Positions 36,983 to 44,844 of a stretch of 64,000 nucleotides of DNA are shown in pieces. Position 1 is the stretch's first letter; each line of letters begins with the position of its first letter. Source of the DNA: Pseudomonas sp. FeN3W (GTDB lineage Bacteria > Pseudomonadota > Gammaproteobacteria > Pseudomonadales > Pseudomonadaceae); assembly GCA_030263805.2 (NCBI GenBank), contig CP136010.1, forward strand, positions 3,549,001 through 3,613,000, given 5' to 3'. Position numbers and translations under genes: made by a program. The notes beneath the pieces are model-generated. The model searched no databases. It saw only the letters and a program-made list of their open reading frames with translations, and was not told the DNA's origin.

Positions 36983-38095
36983 GGCGGCGGCAAAAACTGA
37001 GTGCAACACCTGACCTTTCCGGTACGGTGCTGCCCCTATGTCTTATACCGAACTCAGCGTTGAAGAGCGCGCCACCATTCAAATCGGTCGTACCCAAGGC
37101 TTCAGCCTGCGCAGGATTGCCTGCTTGATCAACCGATCCCCTTCGACCATCAGCCGTGAGCTGCGCCGTAACCGAGGTGCTTGCGGTGGCTACTCGGCCC
37201 GCCTGGCCCAGCAGCAAATGCAGGCCCGCCGCCAGGTTTGTCGACCGATGCGAAAACTGTTGCCGGGTAGCGAGCGCTTCGAACTGGTGACCCATATGCT
37301 GCGTGAGCGTTTGTCTCCCGAGCAGATTGCCGGCAAGCTGCGCAGCATGAACATACCCAACCTGCGAGATGCCTACGTCTGTCGCGAGACGATCTACAAC
37401 GCGATCTATGCCCTGCCAGTGGGTGAGCTGCGTAAGGAGCTGATCATCTGTCTGCGCCAAGGCAAGACGACGCGCCGGCCGCGCTCTGGTGGCGTGGATC
37501 GGCGCGGCCAGATCCCCGAGATGGTCAGTATTCATGTGCGCCCGCCGGAGATTGAAGACAGGCTGATGCCGGGGCATTGGGAAGGCGACCTCATCAAGGG
37601 TAAGGCCAACGCCTCGTCCGTCGGTACGCTGGTGGAACGCACCAGTGGCTACCTGATGTTGGTGAAGATGAACGACGCGACGGCGACTTCGGCGCTGGAA
37701 GGCTTCAGCGCCGCGCTCAATAGCATGCCGCTGGAGATGCGCAAGAGCATGACTTACGACCAGGGCCGGGAGATGGCGCGACACGCCGAGATCACCCAAA
37801 GAACCGGCGTGGCGATCTACTTCTGCGACCCGCACAGCCCCTGGCAGCGCGGCAGCAACGAAAACATCAACGGCCTGATTCGCCAGTACTTGCCCAAGGG
37901 CACAGACCTGTCGGTACATAGCCAGGAGGAGCTGGACGCCATTGCGCTGCAACTGAACATGCGACCGCGCAAGCGCTTCGACTTCAAATGCCCCATCGAG
38001 GTGATGGGAGAGGTCATGCAAAATGCCATGGCAATGCGGCATGATGCTCCGGTTTCAATTCAATAACCGTGTTGCACTCAGCTCCTGCAACCGCC
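36983..38095 (+). mobile_element. IS30-family insertion sequence, copy 2
   Basis: A 1113-bp element with the same inverted repeats as copy 1 and target duplication GTT (36980-36982 and 38096-38098). It is inserted in the divergent control region between czcI and the porin gene. It separates czcICBA from two candidate operator boxes at 38187 and 38233. Confidence 0.95.
37038..38066 (+). CDS. IS30-family transposase (copy 2)
   Basis: A 342-residue protein, identical to that of copy 1 and intact. Same orientation as copy 1. Confidence 0.97.
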   Translation: MSYTELSVEERATIQIGRTQGFSLRRIACLINRSPSTISRELRRNRGACGGYSARLAQQQMQARRQVCRPMRKLLPGSERFELVTHMLRERLSPEQIAGKLRSMNIPNLRDAYVCRETIYNAIYALPVGELRKELIICLRQGKTTRRPRSGGVDRRGQIPEMVSIHVRPPEIEDRLMPGHWEGDLIKGKANASSVGTLVERTSGYLMLVKMNDATATSALEGFSAALNSMPLEMRKSMTYDQGREMARHAEITQRTGVAIYFCDPHSPWQRGSNENINGLIRQYLPKGTDLSVHSQEELDAIALQLNMRPRKRFDFKCPIEVMGEVMQNAMAMRHDAPVSIQ

Positions 38096-38186
38096 GTTTT
38101 TATCAGCCTCGCCAAGCCGGGGAGATAACTGATGGCCATGGGGCTGACTTTAAAGAAGAGTGGATAACGACCGCGTGACCGCAACA

Positions 38187-38247
38187 TTACAAATCTGTAA
38201 TCGAGGATATGCGCGATTGCTTGCCTCTCAGATAACAAAATAGTAAT
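38187..38247 (+). promoter_or_regulatory. two metal-type operator boxes upstream of the porin gene
   Basis: TTACA-AATCT-GTAAT (38187-38201) and TAACA-AAATA-GTAAT (38233-38247) match the T(G/T)ACA-N5-GTAAT pattern seen upstream of most metal genes here. Before IS30 copy 2 inserted they also lay about 215 bases upstream of czcI. Confidence 0.55.
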
Positions 38248-38354
38248 TTGCCGCTAATCCTGCGGTCATCTGCAGGGAAGAACTTGCCTAAGCGCTAAAA
38301 AAAAGCGAAAGGCGTCATTTGAGCACTGACCTGCCGTACACCAGGAGCATCATC

Positions 38355-39674
38355 ATGAGCAAAATGGCCGTTTTTTCACTAACAGCCCTTTCACTGGCAT
38401 TGGGCAGCGCCCCGGTCTTTGCCCAATCGGAAACAGCGGAGGGCTTCATCGAAGGCAGCACGCTATCGCTGATAAATCGCAACTATTATTTCAATCGAGA
38501 TTTTCGCGACGGTGAGAGTGCGACCGGCAATGGCTACTCTGAGGAGTGGGCTCACGGGCTGATGGCCTTCTTCGAGTCCGGATATACCCAAGGCTCGGTG
38601 GGGATCGGCGTCGACGCCTTCGCCATGCTCGGCCTCAAGCTCGATTCTGGATCAGGACGTTCCGGTGCTGGCGGAACCGTCGATCTTCTCCCCTACAATA
38701 GCGCCGGCGATGCCGAGGATGACTTTTCTCGAGTAGGGGGGGCCGTGAAAGCACGGTTCTTGGGCACCGAGATCAAGGCAGGCGATGTATTTCCCGCTAC
38801 TCCTGTCGTGCACTTTGGTGACGCACGGCTGCTGCCGGAGTCTTTCAAGGGTGTCACCGTTGTGAACAACTCGCTGGACGACCTCACCCTCCAGGGCGGC
38901 CGCCTGCACGCGATGAGCCAGCCCAATACCAGCAACACGAACGATGACTTCGTCACGTTTTATGGCGGCGGCGTCGACTCGCCTTGGCTCGGCTACGCAG
39001 GCGGCGACTATAGCGTCAACGAAAATCTTAGTCTTAGCCTGTATACCAGCCGGCTCAAGGATGCCTGGAACCAACATTACTTCGGTCTATCGGCCACCTA
39101 TCCGCTTTCCGATGTCGTCGCGTTGCTGGGCAGTTTCAACTACTACAAGGCAACCGACGAAGGCCGCGAGTTGCTGGGCGAGTTCAACAACAACATCTGG
39201 AGCTCCAGCCTGGGTGTCGCCTTCGGCGCGCACACCGTCACGGCGTCGTATCAGCGAAACAACGGTAACAACGACTTTGACTACTTGCGCCAGGCGGACT
39301 CGATCTACCTGAATAACTCCATCCAGTACAGTGATTTCAACTCACCTAAAGAGCAGTCCTGGATGCTGCGTTATGACCTGAACATGGCGGGTTACGGCAT
39401 ACCTGGGCTTACGTTCATGACTCGCTACGCCCGCGGCTGGGGCGCCGATTACAGCAACGCAAATGAGGTATATATGCGCCAAGACGATAACGGCGCGCCT
39501 CTGTCCGGACAGAAGCGCTGGGAACGCGACGTCGAAGCACGCTACGTTGTACAGACAGGCTCGTTCAAGGACCTCTCTCTGCGGGTGCGCCAGGCTACAA
39601 CACGGGCGACTGCTTTCGAGTCCGACCTCAATGAGGTTCGATTCATCGCCGAGTACCCGCTCTCGATCCTGTGA
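38355..39674 (+). CDS. OprD-family outer-membrane porin
   Basis: Substrate-specific beta-barrel porin, 439 residues, with signal peptide SKMAVFSLTALSLALGSAPV. The mature start (GFIEGSTLSLINRNYYFNRD) and the alternating aromatic strands are characteristic of OprD/Opd proteins. The start at 38355 follows AGGAG; the longest frame starts 12 codons earlier. It lies between czcICBA and a heavy-metal two-component system. CzcR is known to control oprD in P. aeruginosa, so coordinated regulation is plausible. A terminator follows. Confidence 0.9.
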   Translation: MSKMAVFSLTALSLALGSAPVFAQSETAEGFIEGSTLSLINRNYYFNRDFRDGESATGNGYSEEWAHGLMAFFESGYTQGSVGIGVDAFAMLGLKLDSGSGRSGAGGTVDLLPYNSAGDAEDDFSRVGGAVKARFLGTEIKAGDVFPATPVVHFGDARLLPESFKGVTVVNNSLDDLTLQGGRLHAMSQPNTSNTNDDFVTFYGGGVDSPWLGYAGGDYSVNENLSLSLYTSRLKDAWNQHYFGLSATYPLSDVVALLGSFNYYKATDEGRELLGEFNNNIWSSSLGVAFGAHTVTASYQRNNGNNDFDYLRQADSIYLNNSIQYSDFNSPKEQSWMLRYDLNMAGYGIPGLTFMTRYARGWGADYSNANEVYMRQDDNGAPLSGQKRWERDVEARYVVQTGSFKDLSLRVRQATTRATAFESDLNEVRFIAEYPLSIL

Positions 39675-39733
39675 AGCACTACGAGCAACACCACATCTTC
39701 TTTTTGTGCTCCCTTGGTTTGAAGATGTGTTTC

Positions 39734-39757
39734 AGGCGCCCGTAGGGCGCCTTTTTT
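39734..39757 (+). terminator. Rho-independent terminator after the porin gene
   Basis: AGGCGCCC/GGGCGCCT stem with a short loop, followed by six T. Confidence 0.85.
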
Positions 39758-39805
39758 TGCTTAAGTGCACCTCCTTGCGCTGCGGGCCAACCAAATGACA
39801 GGTAG

Positions 39806-39820
39806 ATTACAAATTTGCAA
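39806..39820 (-). promoter_or_regulatory. metal-type operator box upstream of the response regulator
   Basis: On the minus strand TTGCA-AATTT-GTAAT, one mismatch from the island consensus. It lies about 175 bases before the regulator start and suggests autoregulation. Confidence 0.4.
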
Positions 39821-39995
39821 GACAGCCCCGCAGGACTTTTACCGCGTTAAAGTGCTTCCCGCTTCCCTGTGCAGGTCATTTCGCCTCTGCCTTTCACCCT
39901 AGAGCCAAGCCTCTTTCGTCTTGACCCTATAGTTACTACATGGATTATTTTTGGTTCCGCTTACCACGCACCTCCTTGCCGAGTTACCTGAAAAC

Positions 39996-40670
39996 ATGCG
40001 CATTCTGGTTGTAGAAGACGAGATCAAAGCTGCGGAATATCTGCAGCAGGGTCTTATCGAATGTGGGTACATCGTCGATTGCGTAAGTGATGGGCTAGAT
40101 GGATTTCACCTGGCACTGCAGAACGACTATGACATCGTGCTACTGGATGTGAATCTGCCAAACATGGATGGGTGGGAGGTGCTCGAACTCATCAGGCGGC
40201 GTAAGCAGACACGCGTCATCATGCTGACCGCCAATGGTCGCTTAGAGCAAAAAGTCCGCGGTTTGGAGCTGGGTGCTGATGACTATCTGGTCAAGCCGTT
40301 TCAGTTCCCTGAGCTGCTCGCTCGTATCCGGTCACTGTTGCGGCGAGGCGAGGCAGTCGCACTTCCAAGCAACCTGCGTGTAGCCGACCTCGAACTGGAC
40401 CCAAGCCGGCATCGGGCCTACCGGAATGGTCAGCGTATTGATCTCACCAGCAAAGAATTTGCGTTATTGCATCTGCTCATGCGCCGGACTGGCGAAGTCC
40501 TCACGCGTACCGAAATAACTGCCCTGGTGTGGGACATCAACTTCGACTGCGACACCAATGTGGTGGATGTTGCGATTCGTCGCCTGCGGATGAAAGTGGA
40601 CGAACCCTTCGGCGATCGCCTGATACACACCATCCGGGGTGTGGGCTACGTGCTGGAGGCGCGGCCTTGA
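39996..40670 (+). CDS. heavy-metal response regulator (CzcR/CopR/CusR type)
   Basis: OmpR-family regulator of 224 residues. The receiver domain has the acidic pocket (VVEDE), phosphoacceptor aspartate in LLDVNLPNMDGW and lysine in DDYLVKPFQFPELL. The C-terminal winged helix contains NVVDVAIRRLRMKVDEPF. The start MRILVVEDEIKAAEYL is typical of this group. It overlaps the sensor kinase gene (TTGA). It is the likeliest protein to bind the repeated T(G/T)ACA-N5-GTAAT boxes (inference). Confidence 0.92.
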   Translation: MRILVVEDEIKAAEYLQQGLIECGYIVDCVSDGLDGFHLALQNDYDIVLLDVNLPNMDGWEVLELIRRRKQTRVIMLTANGRLEQKVRGLELGADDYLVKPFQFPELLARIRSLLRRGEAVALPSNLRVADLELDPSRHRAYRNGQRIDLTSKEFALLHLLMRRTGEVLTRTEITALVWDINFDCDTNVVDVAIRRLRMKVDEPFGDRLIHTIRGVGYVLEARP

Positions 40671-42040
40671 AGCCACTCAGCCTCGCATCGCGTCTCGCGC
40701 TTCAAATCACACTTACCGGCGCCGCTTTGGTCGCGCTGCTGATTGCACTGAGCTACTGGGTACTGGTGCGCCAACTGGAACTGCGCGCCCAGGAGGAAGT
40801 GACGGCCAAGCTCTCGCAGATCGATCATGGACTCCTCGAAGACACCAAAACCCGTATGGGCCGTTCCTGGCAACACGTACTGAGCGATACGGTACTCGGC
40901 CATGACAACCTTTCGATTACAGTCATCGGCGATACAGCGAAATCACACATTTTCAGTATCGGCCGCTTCGCCAAAGAGCTGCAGCAGCTGGATCTTGTGA
41001 GCAGGGACGGCGACTATCTTGGCTGGACAACGAAAGATGGGGTGCAGATGCTAAGCGGGCGCAAGCGAATTCAAGTCCCGGGACTGGCTCCAATGACGCT
41101 TTTACTTTCGCAAGACCGCAGTGCCGATCAACGGCTGGTGGCTGCGTTCCTGCGCTCGGCCTTAGTGACCGTGCCGATGCTACTGATATTAATCGGATTG
41201 GCTGGGTGGCTAATCGCTCAAAATGGTTTGCGACCGCTGCGCAGGTTCCGGGCGTTGGCGACTAAGGTATCGACACAGGACCTATCACCCCGAATCTGTA
41301 GCGATCGGCTCCCACAAGAGCTCCAGGCATTGGCGCACAGCCTCAACGTAATGCTTCATCGACTCGATGACGGCGTTCAGCAACTGACACAGTTCTCGGA
41401 CGATGTGGCCCATGAGTTGAAAACTCCGTTGAACAACCTAATAGGCAAGGCGCAGGTGACTTTGGTACGAGAGCGAAGCAAAGAGCAGTATCGCGAAGTG
41501 CTCGAATCGTCGGTCGAAGAGCTCGAACGCATGGATCGAATCGTGTCAGACATGCTGTTTCTTGCCCAGGCCAGCCACTCCAGCCCGGCACTGAAGCTCG
41601 AAAAATTATCCTTAGGAAGTGAGGCGAGGCGCGTATGTGAATACTTCGAAGTCCTCGCCGAAGAAGCGGGAGTTGCAACGACAGTAACGGGCGATGCCGT
41701 GGTTTTAGGAAATCGGCTTATGGTCCAACGGGCGATTTCCAACCTGTTATCCAACGCGTTGCGGCATTCGAATACTGGCAGCACGGTCGAACTTAAGATC
41801 CTTGAGGAGAACGTAGACATTGTCTCGCTGACTGTCACCAATCATGGCGCGACTATCGAATCGGATCATCTCCCACACCTGTTCGACCGCTTTTACCGCG
41901 TGAACGGCATACAACCTCGTGGAGCAGGCTTGGGGCTAGCGATTGTCCGTTCAGTGATGAACCTCCACAAAGGCCACGTGGCCGTCGCCAGCAAAGACGG
42001 TCAGACCACGTTTGAACTCACGTTTCCTCGGCAGGCCTGA
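40667..42040 (+). CDS. heavy-metal sensor histidine kinase (CzcS/CopS/CusS type)
   Basis: Membrane sensor of 457 residues, starting at a TTG that overlaps the regulator's stop, with GGAGG eight bases upstream. It has two membrane helices (near residues 15-35 and 160-185), a periplasmic sensor, HAMP, the H-box VAHELKTPLN and an ATPase domain (SNLLSNALRHSN, GAGLGLAIV). It is encoded with the regulator as a complete two-component system. Confidence 0.92.
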   Translation: MKPLSLASRLALQITLTGAALVALLIALSYWVLVRQLELRAQEEVTAKLSQIDHGLLEDTKTRMGRSWQHVLSDTVLGHDNLSITVIGDTAKSHIFSIGRFAKELQQLDLVSRDGDYLGWTTKDGVQMLSGRKRIQVPGLAPMTLLLSQDRSADQRLVAAFLRSALVTVPMLLILIGLAGWLIAQNGLRPLRRFRALATKVSTQDLSPRICSDRLPQELQALAHSLNVMLHRLDDGVQQLTQFSDDVAHELKTPLNNLIGKAQVTLVRERSKEQYREVLESSVEELERMDRIVSDMLFLAQASHSSPALKLEKLSLGSEARRVCEYFEVLAEEAGVATTVTGDAVVLGNRLMVQRAISNLLSNALRHSNTGSTVELKILEENVDIVSLTVTNHGATIESDHLPHLFDRFYRVNGIQPRGAGLGLAIVRSVMNLHKGHVAVASKDGQTTFELTFPRQA

Positions 42041-42162
42041 CTCAAAGTGATACCGCACGGAGACAGCCATCACTACGAAGGGGCAAAAACCACAGGGACA
42101 AACAACCATTTCGAGGGCATGCGCGTTGGCCGGGTAACCAGGCCCGCAAGCCCCAACGCCGT

Positions 42163-42567
42163 TCATTTAATGCATGCGTCCTCGCTAATTCCGGCGAGAA
42201 TGCCGCAAGCCTCAACTTCCCGCCCATCGTTGCAATTAGCCCGCAGTGAAACGAGTTGTCGTTCGAGTGATTGCAGAGCGGTTATCTGGGATCTGACTTG
42301 AGAAATGTGATCATCGAGTAAGGCATTGACGGCCGTACAAGGCTGGCGAGGGTCATCCTGGTAGCTTTGGAGTGCGTGAATCTCTGGAAGTGACAGATTC
42401 AAGATTCGGCAGCGCCGGATGAAAGCTAGCCGCTCGCCATGCTTCTCGGTGTAGACACGATAGCCGTTCGCCTGGCGATCAGGCGGTGGCAACAAGCCCT
42501 GCTGCTCATAGAAGCGGATCGTCTGTGTATCAATCCCTATTAGCCTTGCTAACTGACCAATGCGCAT
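42163..42567 (-). CDS. cadR: MerR-family Cd(II)/Pb(II)-responsive regulator
   Basis: A 134-residue MerR-type activator. The N-terminal winged helix is IGQLARLIGIDTQTIRFYEQ. The metal ligands C77 (PCTAV), C112 (RANCND) and C121 (EACGIL) are spaced as in CadR/PbrR. The start MRIGQLARLIG is preferred over one five codons earlier. It is divergent from the CDF gene it probably controls through the dyad at 42596-42626. Confidence 0.9.
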   Translation of the reverse strand: MRIGQLARLIGIDTQTIRFYEQQGLLPPPDRQANGYRVYTEKHGERLAFIRRCRILNLSLPEIHALQSYQDDPRQPCTAVNALLDDHISQVRSQITALQSLERQLVSLRANCNDGREVEACGILAGISEDACIK

Positions 42568-42595
42568 CGTGTGAATCCTCATCGGCTCTGCGTTA

Positions 42596-42626
42596 TTGAC
42601 CTTATAGTAGCTATAAGGCTTTTAAT
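42596..42626 (+). promoter_or_regulatory. MerR-type promoter with 19-bp spacer
   Basis: A -35 TTGACC and -10 TTTAAT are 19 bases apart, the long spacing diagnostic of MerR-activated promoters. The spacer holds the dyad CCTTATAG-TA-GCTATAAGG, the CadR/PbrR operator type. It drives the CDF gene at 42660. Confidence 0.85.
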
Positions 42627-42659
42627 GATCCCATCTTCGATTTCAAGTGGAGCCGTATC

Positions 42660-43550
42660 ATGAGCAAGTCCGATGGTCCCTGCGGCTGCGATGCGACGCC
42701 AGCCGCTGATGCCGATGTGCAAAACCCTTCCGATACGACGGGGCAATGGGTCAGTGTTTACGCCGTGCCCAAGATGGATTGTCCATCAGAAGAGCGAATG
42801 ATCCGCTTGGCGCTGAATGGTTTGGACGGAGTTCGGAAGCTGACTTTTGATCTGTCGGACCGTCGGTTAGATGTCATGCATGACAGTGCCGTTGAGCCCA
42901 TAACCAAAAAGCTGGCGACGTTAGGGCTAGGCGCCACTCTTCAGAAAACTGTCGCGGCAGACCCAGAGATGATCAAAGCCGCCGAGAATCCGGCGAACTC
43001 TACACAGGAATCCCGCTCCCTACGTTTACTGCTAGGCATCAACGCCTTCATGTTCGTGGTAGAGATGACTGCTGGCCTGATTGCCAGGTCCGCAGGTCTG
43101 ATTGCCGATTCGCTCGACATGTTCGCTGACGCGGCAGTGTACGGCCTGGCCCTTTATGCGGTTGGGCGCAGCGTCAATCTGCAGGTGCGTGCTGCACACC
43201 TTGCTGGTGTGCTCCAGCTGATTTTGGCCCTCGGCGTGCTCGTAGAGGTGGTCAGACGCTTTATATTCGGCAGCGAGCCCGAGTCGCTGATAATGATGGC
43301 CGTCGCGTTCCTGGCATTGCTCGCCAACACGGGTTGTTTGCTGCTGATTTCCAAACACCGGGAAGGTGGTGCTCACATGAAAGCGAGCTGGATATTCTCC
43401 GCCAATGATGTGGTCATCAACATGGGCGTTATAGTCGCCGGAGCGCTCGTCGCTTGGACTGGGTCCAACTACCCAGACCTGATTATCGGTACCGTTGTGG
43501 GATTCATCGTTCTCAACGGCGCTCGGCGTATTCTGGCACTCAAGGGTTGA
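42660..43550 (+). CDS. CDF-family exporter with N-terminal HMA-like domain
   Basis: A 296-residue fusion. Residues 1-20 contain Cys-rich CGCD. Residues about 30-95 form an HMA/ferredoxin-like fold with VPKMDCPSEERMI, in which the usual CxxC is reduced to one Cys. Residues 120-296 are a six-helix CDF transporter with DSLDMFADA (TM2) and NDVVINMG (TM5). The C-terminal cytoplasmic domain of typical CDFs is missing. Control by CadR suggests Cd/Pb/Zn export. Confidence 0.85.
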   Translation: MSKSDGPCGCDATPAADADVQNPSDTTGQWVSVYAVPKMDCPSEERMIRLALNGLDGVRKLTFDLSDRRLDVMHDSAVEPITKKLATLGLGATLQKTVAADPEMIKAAENPANSTQESRSLRLLLGINAFMFVVEMTAGLIARSAGLIADSLDMFADAAVYGLALYAVGRSVNLQVRAAHLAGVLQLILALGVLVEVVRRFIFGSEPESLIMMAVAFLALLANTGCLLLISKHREGGAHMKASWIFSANDVVINMGVIVAGALVAWTGSNYPDLIIGTVVGFIVLNGARRILALKG

Positions 43551-43605
43551 AGGAGCTCCCGTTACAGAAAAAGGGTGTCTTCATGCCTGTAAGCCATCCG
43601 GGTCT

Positions 43606-43637
43606 AGCGGCGTCAGCTAAAACTGGCGACGCCGCTT
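43606..43637 (+). terminator. stem-loop after the CDF gene
   Basis: AGCGGCGTC pairs with GACGCCGCT over about 13 bases and is followed by only three T; a weak terminator at best. Confidence 0.45.
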
Positions 43638-43744
43638 TAGCCGTTGGCGGATGGTGGGTATTGCAGAACGTGGGCTGCAAAGTCCATCAGCGAGACGAAG
43701 CCGCACTGATCGGCTTTCCTTCACGCTGTTGGTGGTAGCCCCGC

Positions 43745-43870
43745 TTAACCAATCAGCTCTACGAATGCCTGAGTGATCACAACCGCTGCGGCCAATGCGC
43801 GAACGGACTTTGGGAGCGCCATCGTCAGGAAAAGCACTACAAGCGAGTTGTGAGTGCTTGAACTGAAGGC
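43745..43870 (-). pseudogene. remnant of an arsenic/BASS-type transporter C-terminus
   Basis: Codons reading AFSSSTHNSLVVLFLTMALP, then KSVRALAAAVVITQAFVELIG and a stop, parallel AFSSGTRNSLVVLPLALALP and the following residues of the intact transporter at 25311-26270. Everything upstream is lost. It is a diverged partial copy, not an exact duplication. Confidence 0.8.
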
Positions 43871-43904
43871 CGATAGCTGGAGGCGACCTCGATGTGCGCT
43901 AGTG

Positions 43905-44537
43905 CTACGTTCTAGTGACAGTCCCCGTGCCCAAAATGTGGTCTGCAAATTCGATCAGGCTAGCTAATCGGTCAGGACCACGGATGGCATCGCGCTGGAG
44001 GTGGAAGCCATGCATTCCCAGCCTTTCGGGACCGAACACATCGGCCTCCAATGTATCGCCGATCATTGCAATGGAAGACGCTTTGCAACCCAACCGCTTT
44101 AGCAGATGTTCGTAGATCGCTGGCTCCGGTTTGATCGCGCCCACCTCGAAGCTCCAGGCATAGGCGTCAAACTCAGGCAGTAGCAACTTGGCAGGTATGG
44201 CATAGGGGGTAGCCAAGTTGGAGCACAGCGCCACTTTCAGCCCCGCTCTCTTAAGGCTTTCCAGTGCCCGCAGGGCATCATCATAGGGACGCACGCTGGC
44301 CAGTTCCGCGTAGAGATCAAGCTCCAAAATAGCAAGCTCATCGTTACCTAGTTGTGTACCAAACAGGTCGGCGGCGCCGGCCAGCCCCAAGTTTCGTGTC
44401 ATCAATGTCCTGGCATCATCGGCCCTAGGTTGACGACCTTGGCTGCGTACCTGTTTTAAGAGCTTGCGAAATGGCCGCCGTCGTTCACTGATTTGCAGGA
44501 GTGTGCCATAGACATCAAAAATTACGGCTTCTATCAA
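43905..44537 (-). CDS. HAD-superfamily hydrolase
   Basis: A 210-residue HAD phosphatase-like enzyme. Motif I is DVYGT (residues 8-12, nucleophile Asp8), motif II VALCSNLATPY, motif III lysine in GAIKPEPAIYEHL and motif IV IGDTLEADVFGP. The substrate is unknown. It stands alone in the island with no operon partner. Confidence 0.85.
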   Translation of the reverse strand: MIEAVIFDVYGTLLQISERRRPFRKLLKQVRSQGRQPRADDARTLMTRNLGLAGAADLFGTQLGNDELAILELDLYAELASVRPYDDALRALESLKRAGLKVALCSNLATPYAIPAKLLLPEFDAYAWSFEVGAIKPEPAIYEHLLKRLGCKASSIAMIGDTLEADVFGPERLGMHGFHLQRDAIRGPDRLASLIEFADHILGTGTVTRT

Positions 44538-44704
44538 AACAGAGCACCTGCGCTTAGGCTTTGCACGGTTCGGTATTCATTAAAAGAAAGCGGCCGGGCT
44601 TCGGATAAGGGAGGCATAGGCTAGGCCAGCAAGCGGTATTCGCGCGAGCTACTTTTTTCAGCAGCTCGCTTCAGCATTCGTACGACCTGACATACCGGAG
44701 AACC

Positions 44705-44719
44705 TGACAGAAATGTAAT
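44705..44719 (+). promoter_or_regulatory. metal-type operator box upstream of the P-type ATPase
   Basis: TGACA-GAAAT-GTAAT, an exact match to the island consensus, 125 bases before the ATPase start. The remaining sequence between 44538 and 44844 shows no gene. Confidence 0.6.
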
Positions 44720-44844
44720 GGTTACTTCAGCCTTTGGTCAGGACGCTTTGCATATATTGGTTGTCGGACGCTGTAAGCATCGGAAAAACCACAAACGTCC
44801 CCGCAGTAGGCTGTTCGTTGCTAACCAATCCATAAGGAGCCCGC

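Noticed and set aside
18797..38095. Composite transposon bounded by IS30 copies 1 and 2
   Set aside because: Each copy has its own matching target duplication (CTT and GTT), so each inserted independently.
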